This document shows, one piece after another, positions 6,801 to 11,498 of a stretch of 11,498 nt of DNA. The notes beneath the pieces were generated by a model that was given only the letters and a program-made list of their open reading frames with translations, had not been told where the DNA came from and did not search any database. Every line of letters begins with the position of its first letter. The first letter of the stretch is position 1. The stretch is from contig JALORV010000007.1 in the NCBI GenBank assembly GCA_025458735.1, positions 1-11,498 of the forward strand. The letters are read 5' to 3'. Source of the DNA: Burkholderiaceae bacterium. GTDB lineage: Bacteria; Pseudomonadota; Gammaproteobacteria; Burkholderiales; Burkholderiaceae. Position numbers and translations under genes: made by a program.

Positions 6801-6964
6801 CCGCCGGCCTCGGTCATGATCGTGACCGTGGGCTTGTTCAGATCGGGGAAAACGTCCACCGGAGTGCGTGACAGGGTGAACGCGCCGTAAGCCATCAGTA
6901 CGACGCTGGCGATGATCACCAGCAGCCTGTTGGATAGGCTGTGATCGAGAAGCCATTTGAACAT
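3845..6964 (-). CDS. czcA: CzcA/CusA-family heavy-metal efflux RND pump (HME-RND)
   Basis: This is the inner-membrane, proton-driven pump of a tripartite metal exporter. The 1039-residue length is normal. It shows the RND layout: TM1 at about 11-30, a first periplasmic domain to about 335, TM2-TM7 (about 340-560), a second periplasmic domain to about 860, and the last TM block (about 865-1020). The N terminus carries SRTPVDVFPDLNKPTV, typical of HME pumps. TM4 reads AIAIGGLVDDAVVGVEN (396-412). Asp404 and Glu411 align with CzcA Asp408 and Glu415, while the place of CzcA Asp402 is Ala398, as in CusA, and an extra Asp405 follows. The metal is therefore not certain: Zn/Co/Cd, Ni or another divalent ion. 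The start is one base after the czcB stop (TGA, C, ATG), giving tight coupling. The adaptor and channel genes precede it. Confidence 0.95.
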   Translation of the reverse strand: MFKWLLDHSLSNRLLVIIASVVLMAYGAFTLSRTPVDVFPDLNKPTVTIMTEAGGMAAEEVEQLITFPLETTMNGLPGVESVRSTSSAGLSFLYVTFDWSTDIFRARQLVSERLASMEEGLAEGVVPRMGPISSIMGEIMQIAIPVDPQKISPMAVREYADWVLRPRLLSVPGVAQVIPIGGEVRQFQVQPNTARMAELGITHEQLETALKGFSANTSGGFLELNGREVLIRNLGRTSRLDDLKSLAVTASNGQPILLRQIADVTFAAAIKRGDAGYEGKPAVILGIQKQPTADTIALTRAIEEALTGLKASLPAGMEAPRVTFRQASFIEASITTLQGKLIGASVFVAVILFFFLGTLRPTIIALTAIPVSIFITALVFRYFGLSINTMTLGGLAIAIGGLVDDAVVGVENVLRRLKADRAKHPEHRLHPIEIVGRATMEVRSAILYATVIIVLVFIPLFALPGLEGKLFVPLGIAFIVSTLASLVVSVTITPVLSFYLLPRMKNLDHGDTKVLAWLKARYRSSLQVVLDRPKAALAAAGVAVVAAAAAVPFFPTTFLPPFNEGTLLIGLRLNPGVTLTESSALAQQAELLVSQVPEVTHVGRRSGRAELDEHAEGVHVSELDVGLKPASELTRSMDEVRADIRARLVNLPAAIEIGQPISHRIDHMLSGVRSQIAIKIYGEDLDALRGQADALRQRLAAIPGIADLQIEKQVLAPQVKVRIDYTAAAQYGVPAPQVLATLQSLVEGEKITQIVEGGRRFALVVKLPESARSIEGLGRILIETPTGRIPLSKVASIEDGDGPNQISRDDGKRRIVLSANASGRALSEIVADIRSVVAETKLPEGYFITLGGQFQAQEEASRLVGLLSIVSLTLMFVVLYSRYRSTTLSALIMVNIPLALVGAVIGLWLSGQPLSVAALVGFITLAGISVRNGILKVSHYINLMRFEGESFDQKMIVRGSLERLSPVLMTALVTAFALAPLLFEAERPGTEVLHPVAVVIFSGLISSTLLDTFLTPAMFWLFGRRDAERLMNDKDAEAL

Positions 6965-6965
6965 G

Positions 6966-8090
6966 TCAGCGCACCTGGTTGATCAAGGTGGCGCCTTGGG
7001 TGGCAACCCTGTCCCCAGCCTTCAGGCCCGAGGTGACGGCCACCATCACGCCGTCCAGTGACTCGATCGTGACGGTGCGCGGCTCGAAGCGCTCGGGCGC
7101 CGTCTTCACCCACACGATGGTCTGGTTGGCCGGGTTCTTCATCAGCGCAGCGACGGGCACGGCAATGCCCTGGACCTTCTCGTTGCCCTGCACGAAGACT
7201 CGGACCGGCTGACCCACGGCTAGCGCCGACAGGGCCTTGCCCTCAGCGCGGAAGACCAGCGGCAAGGCCTGCTCGCGCAAGCTGCGTGCGGCGCCAATGA
7301 AGGTGAGCGGTACGTGCGTGCTGCCCACGGCCAGACTGGCAGAACCGACATCGGCGGCGATGCCGGCGTCGAAGGCCAGCGCCTCGATGCGCAGGCGCGC
7401 CGGATCGACGATCTCGAAGACCAGCTCGCGCGCATCGACGACCTGGCCAGCGACCGCGTGGGCCGAGGCGATCACGCCCGAGACGGGGGCTATGAGCGCC
7501 TCGCGTGACGACAGGCCGGTGCCCACCGCCGCGACGCGCTCGGCCAGGCTTTGTGCCTCGCTTTCGGCGGCTTCGATTTCTTTGCGCGGCACCGTGTCAG
7601 AGAGCTCCTGTAGGCGCGCCACGCGCTTGTCGGCCAGCGACTTTGCCGCGCGCAACTCGGCCAGCTGTGCGGCCTGGCTGGAGCGTTCAAGCGGCGCGGC
7701 CGACGGCACGACATAGGCCAGCACCTCGCCCTTGCGGACGGCCTGGCCCGGGTTGGGCAGGCCGCGCGGGCCGGGTTCAATACGGCCGGCGTTCAGCGGC
7801 TGTACCTTGCCACCGGCGTTCGGGTCCATGACGACCTTACCGTTCAGCTCGAAAGAGCGCGGCAGATCTGCCCTCTCGGTGAGCAGTGTGCGCACGCCGA
7901 GCTGGCGCTGCGCTGGTTTGGGCAGGAAGACGCTACCGTCGGGCAAACGCTGCGGGCCGTTGGCACTGGATGCCGCGGGGGCATCGCCATGATCATGGCC
8001 CTCGCCGGCCAGGCTGGGCGCACTGGCGCCCAGCGTTAGGCCCAGCAACGACAGGAAGGCGGTGAAGCACAAAAGGCGGTTCGAACTCAT
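6966..8090 (-). CDS. czcB: CzcB-like periplasmic adaptor (membrane fusion protein)
   Basis: The adaptor links the RND pump to the outer-membrane channel. The 374-residue product has an export signal ending about SLA before residue 29, then the His motif GEGHDHGDA. Two half-lipoyl segments flank a short coiled-coil hairpin: residues about 102-127, with PNPGQAVRKGEVLAYV, and about 201-229, with APVSGVIASAHAVAGQVV. The hairpin spans about 133-190 (AQLAELRAAKSLADKRVARL). Beta-barrel and membrane-proximal domains follow to residue 374, ending VATQGATLINQVR as in the family. ATG 8088-8090 overlaps the stop of the preceding gene (ATGA); the frame extends further upstream but that is shadow. The stop is one base before czcA. 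The N-terminal His cluster is a likely metal-capture site, as in other metal-type adaptors (inference). Confidence 0.93.
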   Translation of the reverse strand: MSSNRLLCFTAFLSLLGLTLGASAPSLAGEGHDHGDAPAASSANGPQRLPDGSVFLPKPAQRQLGVRTLLTERADLPRSFELNGKVVMDPNAGGKVQPLNAGRIEPGPRGLPNPGQAVRKGEVLAYVVPSAAPLERSSQAAQLAELRAAKSLADKRVARLQELSDTVPRKEIEAAESEAQSLAERVAAVGTGLSSREALIAPVSGVIASAHAVAGQVVDARELVFEIVDPARLRIEALAFDAGIAADVGSASLAVGSTHVPLTFIGAARSLREQALPLVFRAEGKALSALAVGQPVRVFVQGNEKVQGIAVPVAALMKNPANQTIVWVKTAPERFEPRTVTIESLDGVMVAVTSGLKAGDRVATQGATLINQVR

Positions 8091-8641
8091 GCGGAAGCTC
8101 CGGCGCGGCGTTGACGGCTGGCCGCGAGCCGGCGGCCGACGAGGGTCAGGACAAACAGCGCGGCGATCGCAGCCGCTGCCCACCCTGCGTACTCCTTCCA
8201 GGAGTGGAGGTGCGCGGCGTCATCGGCATGCGCTTCGCCGTGGAGGTCCAGCTCGCCCGCGAGCAGATCAACCTCCTTGCCGGCAGTCACCGTGGCGGTG
8301 ATGGGCAGAACGCCAGGCTGAGGCGCGGCGGTGAGCACGACTTCGTAGACTTCGTCGTGTTTCTCCGCCTTGAACCTGGCTCCCGCGATCTCGAGATCGA
8401 TCTGCGCGTTCGTTACCGGTGTGTTGTCGGCTGTGCGATCGAGGTACAGCGTGATCCGCTTGCCATCGAGCACGCCGACCAGTTCGAAGGTCTCGGAGAC
8501 GGCCGCGAAGCGCGGCAGCGCCGGGCCGGTGGTGACCGGCGCGGCATCCCCGTGGTCGTGGCCCTCACCGGCACGTGCCAGCGGAGGCAGGAAAAGCACC
8601 GCGATGACGCTCAGCGCGGCCAGAAGTGAGTTGAGTCGCAT
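8087..8641 (-). CDS. Membrane-anchored His-containing periplasmic protein between czcC and czcB
   Basis: I do not recognise a named family. The 184-residue product has a signal peptide ending in ARA before Gly25, then the mature start GEGHDHGDAAP, nearly the same as CzcB next door. Residues about 45-130 form an Ig-like or beta-sandwich pattern (FELVGVLDGKRITLYLDRT, then VYEVVLTAAPQPGVLPITATV). A His-rich linker follows (LHGEAHADDAAHLH, His134, 138, 144 and 146). A single TM helix (about 150-168) and a basic cytoplasmic tail RRLAASRQRR complete it. ATG 8639-8641 is preferred to the upstream in-frame TTG at 8683 because the signal peptide then starts cleanly, though neither has a strong ribosome binding site. 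The stop overlaps czcB (ATGA). It probably holds metal near the pump or assists adaptor loading (inference). Confidence 0.85.
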   Translation of the reverse strand: MRLNSLLAALSVIAVLFLPPLARAGEGHDHGDAAPVTTGPALPRFAAVSETFELVGVLDGKRITLYLDRTADNTPVTNAQIDLEIAGARFKAEKHDEVYEVVLTAAPQPGVLPITATVTAGKEVDLLAGELDLHGEAHADDAAHLHSWKEYAGWAAAAIAALFVLTLVGRRLAASRQRRAGASA

Positions 8642-8692
8642 GATGATGATCCGGATGAAAGGTTTGAGGTCGCTCGACGCCAATGGCGACGT

Positions 8693-9952
8693 TTACTGCG
8701 GCAGCAGACCGATCGCCTGTCGCCAGGCAGAGATCGCAGCGGCCAGTTCAATTTGGCTGCGTGCCGCCTGGCGTTCGGCCTCGGTAGCTTCGCTGTCGAT
8801 GCGCAGACGGGTCGGCAGGTCGGTTTCACCGAGACGGAAGGACTTCTCGAAGAAGCCACGCGTTTCGCGCGCCAGCGCGGCGCGGCGCTCAGCCGCGGCG
8901 AGTTGCACTCGTGCCGCTTCGACGCGCGCCACGGCAGCTTCCCGCTCCGACTGCAGACGCGCCCTATCAAGCGCGAGTTGCGCCTGGGCCTCGGTCGCAT
9001 CGGCACGCGCCTTCGCAACCCTAGTGTCGTGTCGCGGCCCGCCACCAAACGGGATACGAACGGCCAGTGTGATCGTCTGCTCGTAAGCCTCGGTGCTGCT
9101 GGTGCGTTCACGCGTCGTTGCCAGCAGGAGTTCGGGGTTGGCTCGCGACTGCGCCGAGGCCAGTTCGGCAGCGCGCTCTGCGACGGTGACGCGATCCTGC
9201 AATTCGGCGAGTGCCGGATGGGCGGGTGAGTCACTCGATGGGGGCTCGGGCTCGGCGATAGGCAACTTGGCGGGTCCGGTAGCCATTGCCATTCCGCTCA
9301 GGGCCTTCACCTGCTGCGCCGCCGCCGTGGCCGCGGATTGCGCCTGGGCCAGGCCAGCTTCGGCCGCGGCGACGGCGCCATCGGCCTGGTGCCGATCCGC
9401 ACGGGCTAGGTCGCCGGCCTTCGCGCGGCGTGCCACGTCGGCCGCCAGTTGCCGAGCGCTCTCGAGTTGGCCGCGGGCGATCTCCACGTCGACCCCCGCA
9501 CGCTGCCAGTTCCACCAGGCTTCGCGCACCGTAGCCGCCAGTCGCAGGCGGGCGGCTTCGGCACGGCTCTCGACGGCAGTGGCTTCCGCATCGGCCAGCG
9601 CGTTGCTGCCCGTTCGCTCACCAGGAAGCCACAGCGGCACCACCACGCCAACTTCCAATTCGCGGGCACCGTCGTTGCCCGTCAGTCGGTCGGTCCTGGC
9701 GGCGGCCTCGACCGCCAGGGGCTCCGGCGTCCAGGCCGACGCGGCGCGGCGCTGCGCCTGCATGGCGTCCCTGCGCGCCTGCAGTGCCTGCGCTTCCGGC
9801 TGCCTCGCCCAAGCGGCATCAAACAAGTCCTTGAGGCCTCGTATGGCTGGCGGCGGCGTTGGCTGGGCCCACGCAGCTGCGGAAACGCTGGCCAAGGCAA
9901 CGGCAAGCAACGCTCGCCGTATACAGTTACATGCGCTTGCTCTCGGGTGCAT
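8693..9952 (-). CDS. czcC: CzcC-like outer-membrane efflux channel (TolC/OEP family)
   Basis: This is the outer-membrane exit duct of the metal exporter. The 419-residue product has a signal peptide ending AAAWA before Gln30 and no lipobox, so it is not predicted to be lipidated. The internal duplication typical of TolC-like proteins is visible: the KAGDLARADRHQADGAVAAA segment in the first half corresponds to RLGETDLPTRLRIDSEATEA in the second. Both lie in long Ala/Arg/Glu-rich coiled coils. Beta-strand segments (ELEVGVVVPLWLPGER; TITLAVRIPFGGG) are the barrel strands. ATG 9950-9952 has TGGAG six bases upstream. The frame runs back to 10045 without support. It begins 149 bp after the czcI-like gene and ends 51 bp before the next start, so it sits in the expected czcI-C-B-A order. 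Confidence 0.93.
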   Translation of the reverse strand: MHPRASACNCIRRALLAVALASVSAAAWAQPTPPPAIRGLKDLFDAAWARQPEAQALQARRDAMQAQRRAASAWTPEPLAVEAAARTDRLTGNDGARELEVGVVVPLWLPGERTGSNALADAEATAVESRAEAARLRLAATVREAWWNWQRAGVDVEIARGQLESARQLAADVARRAKAGDLARADRHQADGAVAAAEAGLAQAQSAATAAAQQVKALSGMAMATGPAKLPIAEPEPPSSDSPAHPALAELQDRVTVAERAAELASAQSRANPELLLATTRERTSSTEAYEQTITLAVRIPFGGGPRHDTRVAKARADATEAQAQLALDRARLQSEREAAVARVEAARVQLAAAERRAALARETRGFFEKSFRLGETDLPTRLRIDSEATEAERQAARSQIELAAAISAWRQAIGLLPQ

Positions 9953-10101
9953 CCGATGCTCCAGTGGTGTAGTCGTGACACGGGAGATCGGCGAGCGGCA
10001 ACCAACCGGTCGCACCGGACCTGACGGGCCGCCAAGGGGAACCAAAGCGCCGCGCTCAGGCGCGGACGGGTTTCAGGAGAAGGAGAGACCCGCCTCGCCG
10101 A
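9953..10101 (-). other. 149-bp czcI-czcC intergenic region
   Basis: There is no convincing reading frame. The region holds the czcC ribosome binding site (TGGAG) and two small GC-rich stems. A separate promoter for czcC cannot be seen clearly, so czcC is most simply read as continuing from the czcI-like transcript. Confidence 0.4.
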
Positions 10102-10111
10102 TCAGGCGAGG
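10093..10111 (-). other. Hairpin at the end of the czcI-like gene
   Basis: CCTCGCC (10093-10099) pairs with GGCGAGG (10105-10111) around the 5-base loop GATCA, which contains the czcI-like stop codon (TCA at 10102-10104 on the plus strand). A second small stem lies just beyond it, CCGCGC (10050-10055) with GCGCGG (10060-10065). On the minus strand pyrimidine-rich sequence follows rather than a T-run. It could attenuate or process the message between czcI and czcC. Confidence 0.35.
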
Positions 10112-10470
10112 GGCGCCCATTGCGGGCGTTCTGGCTTCGCGGACACGTGCTCGTCGCTGGGCGTGTCGTGAAGACTTGGCGGCGTGCTGCCGACGGACAT
10201 CGGCAAAGGCAAGGTCGGCACATCAAGCATGCCGACGCAGTAGCCGTGGCAGTGACCACTGTCGACACCGGATTCACTCGTCAACGCGCCGTCGGCCAAG
10301 TCGGCGACGCCGGTGTCGACCGCGTCACCGTGATGGTGAAACACATGGTCGTGGGGACTGAATTGGTCTGCCGCGGCGCCACTGTGGTGTCCGCAATAGT
10401 TCGCGGCGGCCGCCCAGGAGAACTGGAGCGGCAGCAGAACGAGTAGCAGGACGGCAAGCCAACGGCGCAT
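10102..10470 (-). CDS. czcI: CzcI-like periplasmic protein, first gene of the efflux operon
   Basis: CzcI proteins are small periplasmic, metal-binding proteins encoded just ahead of czcC in czc operons and thought to modulate the response. The 122-residue product starts MRRWLAVLLLVLLPLQFSWA, the characteristic CzcI signal region, followed by AAANYCGHH. Metal ligands are abundant: Cys26, His28 and His29, the HDHVFHHH cluster (40-47), and the HCHGYC motif (Cys74, Cys78). The tail ends PERPQWAPLA, a familiar CzcI-type end. The signal has a double role as anchor or cleaved leader (WAAAA). ATG at 10468-10470 lacks a visible ribosome binding site. The frame extends upstream to 10572 without support. 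The assignment rests on recognised pattern and position, not on a search. Confidence 0.8.
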   Translation of the reverse strand: MRRWLAVLLLVLLPLQFSWAAAANYCGHHSGAAADQFSPHDHVFHHHGDAVDTGVADLADGALTSESGVDSGHCHGYCVGMLDVPTLPLPMSVGSTPPSLHDTPSDEHVSAKPERPQWAPLA

Positions 10471-10478
10471 GGCGGCGG

Positions 10479-10484
10479 AGTGTA
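10479..10484 (-). promoter_or_regulatory. Candidate -10 element for the efflux operon
   Basis: Read on the minus strand the sequence is TTGATACACT, with TACACT as a -10 hexamer 9 bases from the czcI-like ATG. Transcription would then start at or next to the start codon, giving a leaderless or nearly leaderless message, in line with the absence of a ribosome binding site. No good -35 element lies 16-19 bp upstream; the inverted repeat 10503-10514 occupies that place, as in activator-dependent promoters. Weak evidence. Confidence 0.25.
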
Positions 10485-10502
10485 TCAATTCGACGGCCGA
10501 GG

Positions 10503-10532
10503 TCGTGCACACGAGGGGATGTGCGTGACGCA
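10503..10532. promoter_or_regulatory. Two short inverted repeats upstream of the czcI-like gene (candidate operators)
   Basis: TCGTG-CA-CACGA (10503-10514) and TGCGT-G-ACGCA (10522-10532) are perfect 5-bp-arm inverted repeats. Their centres lie about 38 and 57 bp upstream of the czcI-like start. Their position fits binding of a metal-responsive regulator, but no regulator gene is in the window and short palindromes are common in GC-rich DNA. Confidence 0.3.
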
Positions 10533-10649
10533 GATCACCAACGCCCTCCCAGCACACGCCGCAGTTTGGCAATCATCCGTTACCGGACGACAAGATCGAG
10601 CAGGCACGCCTGGACCCGCTGAAATCGAAGCAGCGCTTCGCGTAGAGGG

Positions 10650-10685
10650 CTCGTCAATCGTCGAAGACGAGGAATCGTCGACGAC
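10650..10685. repeat. Clustered direct and inverted repeats about 180-215 bp upstream of czcI
   Basis: The 9-mer AATCGTCGA occurs at 10656-10664 and again at 10673-10681, 17 bp apart. CTCGTC (10650-10655) is mirrored by GACGAG (10666-10671). TCGTCGACGA (10676-10685) is a perfect palindrome. Tandem spacing of this kind can mark response-regulator sites, but could also be compositional. Confidence 0.35.
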
Positions 10686-11075
10686 GCCGCCCATTTAGAA
10701 GAAGCCATCCGCGCCCGGCCCCTCGACCGCCGGAGCAGACAAGTCGAGCGTCACCGCGCCGAGGCCGTTAGAACGCTTTGCAGTCGGAAGCTGTCGTCGC
10801 AGGACAGGCAGATAAGCGCTTCGAAGCGGGTTCTCGCGAGGGCCAGCCACTGGCCCTCCGAGGACACCTCGACCAGACTGTGCATGATGCAACCGCGCAG
10901 CGGCGGCTCGCGCCATCGTTGACCGGCCAAGCGGCTCGATGCTCGGAGGCAGGTAGTCGAGCGGCGCGGTGGCGCCGAACCGAGGAGGCAGCAGGGCGAA
11001 CTTGACCAGTAGGTCCAAAGCCGCAGTACTTCGATTTCAAGGAATACATTTTCTCCAGAGTCCAGCCGGTTGTCG
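10686..11075. other. Stretch with coding-like but broken reading frames
   Basis: On the minus strand two overlapping frames have high third-position GC in different parts: one at about 10910-11018 (beginning LDLLVKFALLPPRFG) and one at about 10751-10915 (containing IMHSLVEVSSEGQWLALA). Neither has a good start, and the two would need a frameshift to join. Two in-frame stops separate the first from the ORF at 11076-11417, which is in the same frame. I do not recognise either product. A decayed gene is possible; nothing here is firm. Confidence 0.25.
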
Positions 11076-11417
11076 TTACCTCGCGGACACCTCAGCGGTC
11101 GGCCCCTTGGGCGCGGGGTAATCGCAGCACGATTGAGGGCCATGTGAATACGCATACAGCTCGTGTAAGCGTTGTGTGACGTCTCCAATATGCACGTCGA
11201 GCGGCGTGTTGCGTTCGACGCAAACCGGTGAGGGTGCCTCGTGCGGCCACATCGGCGGACGGACGTGGTGAGAGGTCAACCTGAGCTTGCGCCACTGGAG
11301 GCTAAAGGCCAGCCGCTCGATCTCGTCAGGGCGGAACTTGCAATGGTTATCGTCGTCACGTGGGTGCATCTTGCGCATGGAACTCGTTCCCACCGCAAAC
11401 GGCCCCATCCGGATCAT
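11076..11417 (-). CDS. Unrecognised hypothetical protein
   Basis: This frame encodes 113 residues, or 100 if the internal ATG at 11376-11378 (MRKMHPRDDD) is the start. In the first 80 codons about 78 percent of third positions are G or C while second positions are close to half, the pattern of real genes here; the bias weakens towards the C terminus. The protein is polar, with several His, Trp and Cys residues (HHVRPPMWPHEAPSPVC) and no signal peptide or TM helix. I do not recognise the family. A strong ribosome binding site is not visible. It is separated from the czcI-like gene by about 600 bp and reads in the same direction. It could be a genuine small gene or the front part of a gene broken downstream. 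Confidence 0.35.
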   Translation of the reverse strand: MIRMGPFAVGTSSMRKMHPRDDDNHCKFRPDEIERLAFSLQWRKLRLTSHHVRPPMWPHEAPSPVCVERNTPLDVHIGDVTQRLHELYAYSHGPQSCCDYPAPKGPTAEVSAR

Positions 11418-11498
11418 GCACGGCGTCGTCTTGAGGGGCGCGCTCTGCCTGGCCCGCGGGCGTTTGGCGCCGTTCCTGGCGATTTAGGTTTTGCCGCG

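Noticed and set aside
3845..6964. Naming the pump as a Cu/Ag exporter CusA because copper genes lie nearby
   Set aside because: The CusA methionine ladder is not clearly conserved, the neighbours are CzcI- and CzcC-like, and no CusF-like protein is present; the substrate is left open.
9953..10045. N-terminal extension of czcC to 10045
   Set aside because: It would bury the signal peptide behind 31 residues; ATG 9952 has a good ribosome binding site and a clean leader.
1..11498. tRNA or rRNA genes, CRISPR arrays, insertion-sequence ends or transposase genes
   Set aside because: I looked for characteristic repeats, terminal inverted repeats and conserved RNA sequences and saw none.

Overview
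The window is GC-rich with strong third-position GC bias. It carries two metal- and thiol-handling gene sets that converge on one shared terminator. The gene content (a CzcI-like protein ahead of czcCBA, PCuAC, Sco, DsbB/DsbA-like proteins and an accessory lspA) resembles metal-resistance islands of Betaproteobacteria, most likely Burkholderiales or a relative. This assignment is inferred from gene types and composition, not from a marker gene.

Plus strand, 1-3076: the tail of an unidentified gene is followed by lspA, a Sco-family lipoprotein, a 26-codon micro-ORF, a DsbB-type membrane protein, a DsbA/BdbD-type thioredoxin and a PCu(A)C copper chaperone. The first six are chained by five successive 4-base start/stop overlaps (GTGA, GTGA, ATGA, ATGA, ATGA), so this is one translationally coupled operon. 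Together it encodes periplasmic copper delivery (Sco, PCuAC), disulfide formation (DsbB plus thioredoxin) and lipoprotein maturation (LspA, whose likely client is the Sco lipoprotein next to it). The lspA copy is broken here by a perfect 38-bp tandem duplication that shifts the frame. Removing one copy restores an intact protein.

3077-3422: a gene-poor stretch holding a possible 22-codon ORF and a perfect 14-bp-stem bidirectional terminator (3351-3382) that serves both operons.

Minus strand, 10470 down to 3423: a czc-type heavy-metal efflux operon in the order czcI-like, czcC (outer-membrane channel), a membrane-anchored His-containing periplasmic protein, czcB (adaptor), czcA (HME-RND pump) and a small His-rich periplasmic protein. 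The two proteins from adjacent genes, the anchored protein and CzcB, begin their predicted mature chains with the same residues GEGHDHGDA, and the last protein begins with a similar His cluster. This suggests a shared periplasmic metal-capture device feeding one pump. The pump's TM4 motif differs from that of classical CzcA, so the metal is uncertain.

10471-11498: upstream region of the efflux operon with short inverted and direct repeats that could be regulatory, some coding-like but broken reading frames, and one unrecognised ORF (11076-11417, minus).
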